This document shows positions 8,569 through 19,146 of a DNA stretch of 64,000 nt, one piece after another (position 1 is the stretch's first letter; the number at the start of each line of letters is the position of its first letter). Origin of the DNA: Neostapfia colusana (lineage: Eukaryota > Streptophyta > Magnoliopsida > Poales > Poaceae); NCBI GenBank assembly GCA_030760725.1, contig JASWHV010000013.1, forward strand, positions 35,560,699 to 35,624,698, written 5' to 3'. A program made the translations under genes and the position numbers. The notes under the pieces were generated by a model, which worked only from the letters and a program-made list of their open reading frames with translations, was not told where the DNA came from and did not search any database.

Positions 8569-11500
8569 TGACACGACCCCATTGGTCCTGTCGAGCCAGG
8601 ATCACGCTGAGGGGTGCTGCATTACACAGCACCGTATAACACACGTCAAAGGTGCAAAGCGGAAGCGGAAGTTTTATTACATAAACAAGTTTATGAACAT
8701 GTTTACATCAAAGTAAGTTCAGTCTACACTCGCGGGCGTAGACTAAGCATCAAGTGCACGTTCAGCCCTCGAACGTGTCCTTGCTAGCACACACGCACAC
8801 TAACTCTGCGGCGTGCACGACTCCCACTCAACGGGGTTCCCCTCCTGGGGTTCCGTCTCCTCTTCGGGAGTCCCTTCCTCATAGAACCCTACAAAAGCTT
8901 CAAACACAAGCAGTGAGCACGAAGGCTCAGCAAGTCTGACCCGTCTCACCTAAACATGGAACTTCTACATGAGGGTAATGCGTTGCATGAGGTAAAAATC
9001 ATTTGCAAGGACTCGCCTAATTAGTAGAACCTTACTTTCAAGTCTTAGCAGCAGGTTGTGGAGAACCTTACGCTAAGGCACATGAGAGAGCCGCAATCAA
9101 ACAAGAAACGCATTTCTCTCATGTACTTTGCCCAAAGTTGAAAAGAACTTTAATTAGCTCTAAGCTACAGCATATCATCAACAATCAATGTCCAGCTTTC
9201 AATCAGCAACATTTTAACATGTAACTAGCCTGTTCTTTGTACGTCACGGTACAGTGAACAAGTGGTACTCACTGACCGCGAGGGACGGTGATTATAATCG
9301 ATTTACACCTGCAGGGTTACCCGAACAACCCGTCACGTACGCCCATACTCGATGTTGCCTCCAACAACCATCACGGACGCCGTACGCGACTACCTTTCAC
9401 CCGTCAGCCAAATATTGAACCGGTCCCATCGTCTCGAGCAAGAGGTCTCTGCACGCGCATCTCCGTGCCGCCAGCCGATTTACACCTCGAGCTCTCAACC
9501 TACCCTCTGAACGACGGGCAATGCCTCAATACCCAGCTACCCGAGTTACATCAGTTTCACGGTTCCCATATAGCCGGTAGGTCTTCGGTACTGTTCTAGC
9601 TTGTTCAACAGGCCCGCACACGGCTCGGTCCTCAATCAACACAAGCGGAGCTACAGCACACAGGCCCCAAAGTCCTGTTGCCCTTACTCTCCGCTCGGTC
9701 TCATTTTCTTGCCATGTGTATCATGTGCTATCTCTACCCGAGCAATGTGCCTCTAGCCTATTCTCGCGAGTAGTTCCAACTACTCGACTTGTACCGAATC
9801 CTACTCTATCCTAGCAATGCAGTGGCTAACGGGGTTTTGCAATCCTAAACCCAACCCATGGTTCTCTTGGCTATGCAGTGGGGCTTCCAAACAAGACTCT
9901 AATGCACAGAAGAAAGGAAACAAGTATGTGCTCAAAACAATAAAAATTTGTAAAAAGGTTAATGCAAACCGGAGCTTGCCTTGCTGCTCTTGGTCGTAGG
10001 CTAGCTGTTCCTCCGGAGTAACGAAGTCTAGGACTTCGGGTTCCTCCTCGACCTTAGCGACTACATAATATAAGAAACATATGTATCAATTTAAATGCAT
10101 TTGTATTAACTTTGAAGTTGTGAAGTCCATAACCCTTGCTAGACAGATCTAATGACTGTGAAACTTTTACTGTGGCTTGGTTACAACCTAAACAGAGACT
10201 TGGTCAAGTTTTAGTTGCAGCAAAGCTCAATTGAGCCCTCCACAATTAATTATGTCCTTGACCTTAATTAAAGGCTTTTAGGGTGTTCTAAGGATTTTCA
10301 TGAAACAAACTATGACTTTCTGAAAACTAGATTTTCAGAGGGTTCTAATGGAGTTGGTCTCACTTAATTTGGAAGTTTCTAACTAAAGATATGAGCTAAA
10401 CAATTTCAGAGAAAATTCTGAAAATGTTTCTGAACATTTTCTATTTTGTCTGGAACAGTTTCACTAATCACACCATTAGGTGGATTAAATGAGCTCAAAT
10501 GGATCTGAAATTTTTATGGTAGTTCAAGGATATTTTGGTGAACATCTCAGCAAAATTTCAGGATTTTCCTCCAAAGGATTCTCCAGTTAAAATTCCTAAC
10601 ACTTTAAACTTTGAGGAATTAATTCTGGAGAAATAAGGAATTTCATGAAGTGAAACTTGATTTTCTGGAAAGTACTCAGAGCTCTGAATCCAGCAAAATT
10701 TGGTTCACTCAATTTGGAGCTTTCTAGCCAAAGTTATAAGGATTTGAAGTTTGAAGGAAATCTGAAAATCGGGGAAAAGTTTAAACTCGCGCGTGGGCCC
10801 AGGGGACACGCGTCGCACGCCGAGGCAATGGCACATCGCAGCGCACAAGGATTTTGCGCACCAGCACACCCGATCCCGGCCGCAGTCGGATCCCGATTCA
10901 AAATATCGGCCGCTGACAGCTGGGGTCCACCCCCTTCTTCAACCTCGCGACGCCCGGGCTCCGCCGCCAAGGGGCCTCGCCGGAGAGCTCGCCGCCGGCT
11001 TTTGTACAGCTCCAAACTTCTCGATTCTGGCCGCCCCTGCCTACTTTTACTCGGGGAACAGGATTCTAGGGTCAGCTGCTCATGACAATGGCCGGAGCAT
11101 GGTCGGCGACGAGCCGCCACCTCGGAATGACTTCGGCCATGTCGGCTGACTTCTCTAGCACCTCAGCTACTTGGGAAATCGATCGGGGAGCATCAGTGGA
11201 CCTCAGAGAAGGTCGACATGAGCTCGAGGCAGCTAGGGGAAAGCCCGAAATAGGTCCTCACCGTGCACCCGATACCCCCCGTTCGTTCCGCCATTAGTAG
11301 ACCTCAAATTACACCGGGCACAGAGGTTCTCCGGCCCAGAGTTGTGAAGGCAACTTGTGCGTTACCGTGTCTAGCTCGTGTGAGAGCGGATTGAGGCCCC
11401 CTAATCCTTTCTAGAGCACGAATTAAACAGAATCGTACGCGAAGGTCGTTCTGCACACAGAAAGGGGAAAAGTGGAAATTCGCCGCCGGTGAGCAACCAC

Positions 11501-12613
11501 TCCAGCTGTGGCTCGGGGATGAGCAGCACCGGTCACCCGCGCGTCCAAGGGTGCCTTGGCTCGGGCGTGACAACGCCCTGGTTGGGCTGTCCACGAGAGC
11601 CCGAGGTGCGGCGGTTCCAAGTTCCGATTTTGATCTTTCGGCACAGCCGATATCACTCGGTTTCAACCGAATTCTAGCAACGGGGAGGATGGAGGAAGGT
11701 CTCTAGTACCTTGCTGGGGCTCTGGAGTGGAAGGAGGGAGCTGCGATCGGCGTTCTCCGATCAAATCCGAGCTGCGGAAGTTTTCGGCCGGCGCTGAGTT
11801 CTTGCGGGGAAGAACGACGGTGCCTCGGCCGAGGAGGGGGCAGGCGCCTTAAGAAGGCTCTGCACCGCCTCATGCCCGCGCGTGGGCAAGCAGATGGTGG
11901 CGCGGCGGCTGGCCTCGGTGGCGATCACCGCTGCGGCTCGGCGACCCGAGTGAAAAAGTCTCAGTCGGTTTGATCTGAGCAGTGGCTGACATGTGGGTCC
12001 CACCTCCAGTTTTAACCTCTGAAATTTACTCCTAATCACTGTTGTAAACAGTGAACCCCATACTACCCTTGGCAATTCAAATTATTCACCCTTGAGCCAT
12101 TTGAATTGATCAAAGTTCAAATGAGGTTTGGTTTGAATGAATTTCAGCACAAGTTCAGTTTGAAATTCAAATAAAGTTTGAATTTCTCCCACTTAGCTCA
12201 TGTCAAGATCAACTCCAAATGGAGTGAAAATTGGTGTGTGAGCTCACAAAAATGTGCTGAGTAAGAATATGCCCCCCACTTTTAAATTCATTGGATAAAA
12301 AAAACAGTTTGAATTTGAATATGGTTTCAAACTGCCCTCTTCCTAATTATACCCAAACTGACCTCAAATAGGTTTTGAATTTGGGTGAAACTTGGCATGG
12401 ACATCCTTAGCAAAGTGTAGGAGTTTTCATATGTCCAGCCCATCTATATCACATGTGGGAAATACCACTTTTGCAATGTGTGAGTTTGTTCTCTAATGAG
12501 CATGTTGATAATTGTTACTTGCTCTTCATTTGTGTTCATCATTCTTCCTCAAATGAGGTGTGTGGTGTGGTGATGAACACTGCAAATGGGTGTCAAAAAC
12601 TGAGGCCCTTACA
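8569..12613 (-). repeat. Element A 5' LTR (4045 bp)
   Basis: On the plus strand it runs from TGACACGACCCC to GGCCCTTACA, with TG...CA termini. The U5 end (8569-8640) has a hairpin at 8613-8633 and CCAGGATCA at 8596-8604. The CTTGCTGAG hairpin is at 8914-8935. The centre (about 10790-11960) is GC-rich and probably holds the promoter/leader. The segment toward 12613 is AT-rich. A promoter-type motif TGACATGTGGGTCCCAC lies at 11987-12003. I see no convincing TATA box. C's sequence resumes with aagtg (12614-12618), the probable right copy of the target-site duplication; the left copy is outside the window. Confidence 0.93.
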
Positions 12614-14739
12614 AAGTGCTTAAGTGGGAATCTCCCAAATCTTTCCACGAGGTCCGAAGTTTCCTAGGTTTAGCGGGGTATTATCGGAGGTTCATTCCGA
12701 GCTTCTCAAAAATTGCTAAACTAATGACGGAGCTGCTGAAGAAGGGCACTAAATACATGTGGAATGCAGCATGTGAATCTGCATTCAAAACTCTGGTGAA
12801 ACATCTCACAACAGCTCCAGTTCTTGCTCAGCCGGACACGACGAAGCCTTTTGATATATACTGTGATGCATCCGGCATCGGTCTCGGCTGTGTTTTGATG
12901 CAAGAAGGGCGTGTAGTCGCCTATGGGTCTCGTCAACTGCGAAACCACGAGCAGCATTATCCAACTCACAATCTCGAGCTTGCTGCTGTGGTGTTGGCGT
13001 TAAAAATGTGGAGGCATTATCTACTTGGTAATCTTGTTCACCTCTACACCGACCATAAAAGCTTGAAGTATATCTTCACGTAGAAGGAGATGAATATGAG
13101 ACAACGGAGGTGGTTGGAGCTCATAAAAGATTATGAAATTGAGATCCACTACCATCCAGTAAAAGCAAACGTGGTTGCCGACGCGCTTAGTCGGAAAGCC
13201 CACATTCACAACATGGCGATTGCTGAGTTGGAAGATGAAGAACCAAGTCTCTGTGTCATTCCGTATGGCGCGCTTTATAATCTCGCGCTCATTCCAACGA
13301 TCCGTGAAGAGATTGTTGAGGCTCTAAGAAGAGACAGAGGTATGTCTCACATATGGAGAAGACTAGACAACGGATAGTTGAAGTGTTTCCGGAAGGATAA
13401 TGACGGTATGATATGGTTTAACGACCGTATAGTGGTACCATGTAATATGGAACTCCGGAAGAAGATCTTGGATGAAGCCCACCTGTCAAAGTTTTCCATT
13501 CATCCCAGCAGCAACAAGATGTACCAAGATTTGAAACAGAAATTTTGGTGGACGAGGATGAAGCGGGAAATTGCTAAGTATGTATCCGAGTGTGATACGT
13601 GTAGACGGGTCAAGGCTGATCATATGCGGAAAGCCGGACCACTACAACCGCTGAAGGTACCGGCATGGAAATGGGAGGATGTGTGTATGGATTTCATCGG
13701 TGGATTACCACTCACATCCCGGAAGCATGACTCCATATGGGTGATCATCGACCGGTTGACAAAATCAGCCCATTTCATACAGGTGAACACTCATTATCGA
13801 GCAAGGCAATATGCGGAGTTATACATATAAAGAATTATATGCTCGCATGGTGTTGCGAAGACTATCATTTCAAATCGGGGTGCGCTGTTTGTTGCTCGTT
13901 TTTGGGAGCAGCTGCATGCCTCGTTGGGCACCAAGCTGATTAGGAGCTCCGCATATCAACCTCAAACTGATGGACAAACTGAGAGGGTGAACCAAGTGCT
14001 TGAGGACATGTTGAGAGTGTGTGCCATCCACCACGGTAAGAATTGGGATGATCAATTACCGTTGGCAGAGTTTTCGTACAACAACGGGTATCAAGCGAGT
14101 ATTAAAATGGCACCATATGAAGCTCTCTACGGCCGGAAGTGTCGCACATCGCTGAATTGGTGTGAGTCCGGTGAAAGAGTTCTGTTTGGGGTTGATCTTG
14201 TGAACGAAGCCGGAGACCGAGTTCGGTTGATACAAGAAAATTTGAAGGCTGCACAATCCCGACAGAAGAGCTACGCTAATCAAAGGCGTAGGCCATTGAA
14301 GTTTGACATTGGAGAGCACGTTTATCTTCGGGTGTCTCCTATGAAGGGAATTCACCGGTTCGGTGTAAAGGGAAAACTCGCTCCCCGCTTTATAGGTCCT
14401 TTTGCTATCACGAAGAAGTGCGAACCCGTAGCCTACCGGCTGGAACTACCGGCAAGTCTTGCGGGTGTTCATGATGTATTTCAAGTGTCACAGCTGCAGA
14501 AGTGCCTCAAATTCACCGCTGCTGTCCGCAACAAAGAAATCGATGAATTGAAACCAGACCTTACCTACACCGAGCGACCGGTTCAGATTATGGATGAAAA
14601 GACCTGGGTAACCCGGAACCGTACGATCAAGTTTTACAAGGTGCTGTGGAGTAATCATACCACGGAAGAGGCGACATGGGAAAGTGAAGATTACCTCCGC
14701 AGCAACTATCCAGAACTTTTGGCTTTATACAGTTTTTAA
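12614..14739 (+). pseudogene. Element C pol 3' half: RT end, RNase H, integrase, chromodomain
   Basis: A single reading frame is broken only by three nonsense codons: TAG at 13081, TAG at 13375 and TAA at 13828. No frameshift is needed. Content in order: the end of RT (HEVRSFLGLAGYYRRF), RNase H (YCDASGIGLG, LELAAVV, YTDHKS, ADALSRK), the integrase zinc finger (IHPSSNKMYQ, CDTCRRVKADH), the integrase core (IIDRLTKSAHF, then SNRGALF where relatives have SDRG, then QTDGQTERVNQ), the GPF-type integrase C-terminus and a chromodomain-like tail (VQIMDEKT...VLWSNHTTEEATWE). The Asp-to-Asn change at the second catalytic position of integrase is a further inactivating mutation. The 5' boundary is the insertion point of element A. 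Confidence 0.92.
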
Positions 14740-14790
14740 TTACCTCTCCCATCTCGTTCTTCTTTTGTAATCTCGGGATGAGATTCTTTT

Positions 14791-14802
14791 AAGGGGGACG
14801 AA
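14791..14802 (+). other. Element C polypurine tract
   Basis: AAGGGGGACGAA lies directly before the LTR start TGTAAAAGTCCC at 14803. One C interrupts the purine run, a difference from D that fits decay. Confidence 0.85.
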
Positions 14803-15588
14803 TGTAAAAGTCCCAAAAATGTATATGAATAAAAACCGAGATTTAAATTCATATGTGTGGCAAAGGCATGAAAAATGGGACTTGCTAAAACTTTTCTTCA
14901 TGCAAAGTGATACATGGATGATCATCCAAAATGGTGCTCACATTTTTATTTGAAGGTGTTGAACCAATAAGGATCTAAATACCTCTTTGCATGAAAGCTT
15001 AAAAATCAGATTTCAATGTTCACACCAATTTGTGGCCAAAGACTTTGAAGACTTATGCAGCCCTATATCTTGGAAGTGTTGAAGTTTAGGGTTTCAAACT
15101 TTTCATTTTTAGGGTGGCTCGAAAAGGAATTAAATGGAAGCATTTTTAACTTCCAACCAAATTCAAATTTGCTATGCAAATTCAAACTGAAATTGGGGAA
15201 ATTCAAATGCTAGCCCACTTTTCAAATTCAAAACCTTTGAATAGATGTAGATTGACTTGAGGAGATCTTTTGGGGAGGATATTGGGTGGGGCCCACATGC
15301 CATGGTCTGAAAATTGTGACTTGCACACTAAGTGTGGCTCTCCGTTTTCAACTACACGAGTACCTTCTCACCGTGAGCCACCGAGAGAATGGCCGAGCCA
15401 CCTCCTGCTCCTTCCACACGCTGGCGATTGATTGAATGCCCCTCGTGCCCTCTATGTGATCCACCCCTCCCCACCACAGACCGAGCAACCGACTTGGTTC
15501 TCTCCTCCTCGCGAGCAACGCACAAACAGAGAACTCACAGCGCCGCCTCCTCGGCTTGATCGGGAACCGGCAGAAAAACTCGCGCCAC
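14803..15588 (+). repeat. Element C 3' LTR, first part
   Basis: It starts TGTAAAAGTCCCAAAA, as does D's 3' LTR at 56057. It is AT-rich until about 15290, where GGTGGGGCCCACATG marks the start of the GC-rich promoter-like part. Element F interrupts it after gccac (15584-15588). Confidence 0.9.
15584..15588. repeat. Element F target-site duplication, left copy
   Basis: gccac directly before F's TGTCACACCC. It is repeated at 28524-28528 directly after F's terminal TTACA. A 5-bp duplication is standard for Ty3/Gypsy integration. Confidence 0.93.
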
Positions 15589-18500
15589 TGTCACACCCGG
15601 TTTCTCCGAAGAACAACCGAGTGAATATCACATGTATGCCAGGATCATTTTCTCATACATGTGATGACAAATAGTGAAGCATCATCATATTACAAGCCAG
15701 GTGTTTGAATATAAATAAGTCTTACATAGCATACGTCTCGATGGTTGATAATAAGTTCATAACATGTAAATAAAACAGCAGCGGAATATAAATCTTGTGG
15801 GCTCCGTCATAGGCGTTGCCCAGGGGACTACGTGAACTTAGAATCCTTTTTCGGGACCAAAGTCTTGGTGATTGAACACCACATCATCCCCTTGACCTGA
15901 GCAGCAATTTAAACCAATAGAAAATCAAGTTTGAGTACCGTTGGTACTCAGCAAGTGTGGAAAATAATGTCATGCATGGCTAGAGCAAGGAGAGGTTGAA
16001 CTCATGGTTAAAGCACTACACCATTAATACCTATCACCTTAGCTTATTAAGCACCTACATTACTACACAGGTGAAATGGTCCCAATCTCCCAACCCATCA
16101 TCAAAATCAAGTAAACATAGTCTCCTCTCCAATGTTAAGCTTCCCGCTTAACATCCACAACTTCCCAATCCATCATCCTCTAATCATGAATAAGTCCAAG
16201 CCACTCTTGACCTTGAGCACGGCTGTCATGACAGTTTTGACTCTGCAGAGTTTGCACCACTGTACCCACATGTAGTGATTTCATCCCCCGTTGCCGGGTG
16301 GACTAAAAGAACCTCCATTATGCCAGTGGCCGCGAACCACATTCACACTTCCCAGGTGTGTAGCCAGGAGATCACTACGAGGCCTTTACAAAGGGATTCC
16401 TGACGAGCATGGGCCCACTGAGGTTTCACCCCTAACAGCATACAATAGGCTCCAACACCTATTCCCCGCACCATCCAAACACCCATACTACGCCGGAGAT
16501 ACACCTAATTAATTGGCCAAGCTGTCCCATCTCAGCATGTGGTTGGCACGGTAAAGCCTGGTTACATGCTCCATGAACCGGTCCTTAGGATCCAGGCAAG
16601 TACTAAACACAAACCCAAGTCTCGTGCACACAGCACCAACCAAATCATCCAACTTGCCTCGATCCCTACCTCTACATAGCTCATAATATCTCAATCAAGA
16701 GTAAGGTAAATAAGTTGATGATCTCATATCCCACTTATCCCATTCTAAGCATGGCTAAATATAAGTAGTATGAATGAATGACATAGTAAAATAAATCCCA
16801 ACCCAAGCTACAAGGAAATAAGTTAATGCAATTCTAGGGAAACTTCCTAGCATGGGTATTATATTCCAAATTGACCATGCAAATTAATTCTAACTACACA
16901 TCCTAGTATAGGATCAAAGTGGTCAAGGACACTTGCCTTCTTCCTGCTGCTCTGGGAATGGAACGTCTTGGTCTTGGATGGGGAGAACTTGCTCTGGGGC
17001 AGGTTCTATTCATGCCAATACACATAGCAAAAGAAAACAACAATCCATAAGCCATAGTCCACATTTCCACTTCATGCAAACCACACATACATACATATGA
17101 AAGTCATTCACATTTCTAAGTGTTGTGGTTACCCTAGATGTGTTGATTTTAGGCCTACATGCACTTTTAAACATATGTATATTATTTCTAACTTTTGTAT
17201 TCAGATTTCTATTTGCACACTATATATGAATTTCCAATTTGAACAAATTCTTTATATTTAATTGATACACTTCTTAACCACAAAGTTTGCATGAAATATA
17301 ATTTCCTACTCCAAATAGGTTTTCAGATCTTCTACAAAATCCTAAATTGAAGTTTTTGGATTTGGAGACCTCATTTATCATTTCCTAATTGTGCATACTT
17401 ATTTTCCTATATTTTCAGATTTATTTTCTATGCCTAAAAGTGAATTTTAGTATTAAAATAGTAAGCATATCATCTAAACAGAATAGGTTCTGATCTAAAA
17501 TGTTCAATAAAATATTTTTGAACTTCCTCTCTGATGTGAAACAATTTAAATTTATTTTACTAGTTTTTAGAATTATTTCCTAGCCTAAAATGTGTCTCTG
17601 GAGATAATAAAAATGAGCAACACTTAGGCAGATTTCTTTTCAGCCGAAAATCTATTTTTAACTCACTCTAAAGTTTTTCAAGTGCTAGGAGAGTTTAAAT
17701 TTATATTTGCACATGTGTTTGCATCACCATTTAAATCTAAATCCTAGTCACATGTTCAAATTTCTAAATTTAATATCCTATAGGGTCTAAAAGGCAAATC
17801 TACCCTACTACAGGGTTTAATTTACTATTTACTAAATTTTCAGGGGCCTAATTACACATAACAGAGGGGTTTTCCTAATTTTTATTAAGTCCAGGGGCTA
17901 AAACTGAGTTTTAAATGAATTTACATAAAGTTCTGAAGGTCCAGGGGCTAGATCAGAAGTTTCTGTGGCTAGCTTGTGTTTTCCGAGGTCCCCAGGGGGT
18001 AGCGCGTAAGAATCCCGGCCTTTACAATGCGGGGCTGATGTGGGCCGTTGGATTTAAAACAGACGGCTCAGAATAGATGGCCGAAGCGGTACGCGTCGGT
18101 TTTATTTCTACTGTGCGATTTAAAATAGACGGCCCTTAAGGGGCCACGTCGCCCTGGCCGGAATTCGTCCGCACGCGCGGCGGTGCACGGCGGCAGAGGC
18201 GCGATCTCGCCAGCGAGGTCGCGGATCTTCATCTACAGACGCCAACATCCGCCTTTTCTGGTAGCAAACTGCAGAGGGGAGGAAGGGGGCCTCACCTCAG
18301 TGATTTTCTTGATCCCTACATGGCTAGATGGGGTCGGCGACGAGCTTCAACGGCGATGGTCTTCGGTGCACGTCGAAGTGGCAGTTGGGTCGGTGATCCC
18401 TTCGAGCTCTCGGGTTGTAACGCTTCACTGGGGTCTAGAGATGGCACACCGATGATTAGGGTGGGTCGATACCATGAAATTCGAAGGTTTCACCGGCGGG

Positions 18501-19101
18501 CGGCGGCGGTACTCACCGGCGAGTGTCGGGTTGGTCGTTCTCGGCGGTGTTTCCTTTCGGGATAAGCGTATACAGATTGTACGCGGTGCTGCGGGGTCAC
18601 TAGATCGGTTGGACATAGGGAAGCGACGATGCCCTCGGGAATTTCTAAACTCAACGGCGGTGGCGCTCACAGGGAGAGAAACTGCTCGTGCGAGGGGTGG
18701 GCGGCGGGGACATCTGTTTTTATCAGGGCCGGGGGCGCGGGGGTTTGTTGCGATCGAGCAGGACGGCGCGAGGGATTCAGGGTTGGGTCGTGCGCGAGGA
18801 ATACGGGAGCGTCGGATGTGATCGGCGCGAAGGAACCGGACCGGTTGGGGGCGCGCGCGAGGAGAGGGATGACACGCGAGCCCCGCATGTCAGTGAGAGG
18901 GAGAGAGGGGGGCGTGGGTTGGGCTGGCTGGCGCGGGGTCTTGGGACGGCTGGCGGGTTTCGGCCCACTAGCCGGTTTCGGTTTTCTTTTTCTTTTTCTC
19001 TTTTCTTTTTCTGTTTTGATTTGAATTTGAATTTCTTTATCACATGCATTACGTCAAAAAAATTTTAAATTCCCCTCTTTAGCAGGTTTTGGGGTGTTAC
19101 A
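15589..19101 (-). repeat. Element F 3' LTR (3513 bp)
   Basis: On the plus strand it runs from TGTCACACCCGG to GGGGTGTTACA. The U5 hairpin is at 15627-15665, with arms ATCACATGTATG and CATACATGTGAT. The CTTGCTGAG hairpin is at 15932-15955. The middle, about 16900-17900, is AT-rich, and 18000-18990 is GC-rich. Near 18870-18892 is an imperfect palindrome TGACACGCG...GCATGTCA containing a damaged GGGCCC core. The interval contains no gene; its open frames recur in the 5' LTR. Confidence 0.95.
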
Positions 19102-19117
19102 GCTCTACCCCACTTAA
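19102..19117 (-). other. Element F polypurine tract
   Basis: The minus strand reads AAGTGGGGTAGAGC directly before the LTR start TGTAACACCCC. Confidence 0.8.
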
Positions 19118-19146
19118 AAGAAATCTCGTCCTCGAGATTGGTGATT

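Larger units (their letters stand above)
1..12613 (-). mobile_element. Element A: Ty3/Gypsy chromovirus, nearly complete, left end outside window
   Basis: Minus-strand LTR retrotransposon. From right to left it has a 5' LTR (8569-12613), a tRNA-iMet PBS (8553-8564), a leader, an accessory ORF, an intact gag-pol, a polypurine tract (1227-1240) and the start of the 3' LTR (1226 down to 1). The two LTRs can be compared over about 1.2 kb (1-1226 against 11391-12613). I count roughly 20 substitutions there, about 98% identity, so the insertion is young. It has cut the pol gene of element C: the sequence from 12614 onward continues C's reverse transcriptase/RNase H in the plus orientation. The left target-site duplication and most of the 3' LTR lie before the window. 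Domain order PR-RT-RH-IN-chromodomain places it among chromoviruses. Tekay/Del clade is inferred from the chromodomain-like tail and the very long (4 kb) LTR. Confidence 0.95.

Noticed and set aside
16291..16512. Repeated 61-90-codon ORFs shared by the F LTRs and solo LTR H (16291, 25643, 37290 and others)
   Set aside because: Three LTR copies of one family share them by descent. Frames end at different places and one copy is in an unrelated insertion context, so they show no sign of coding constraint.
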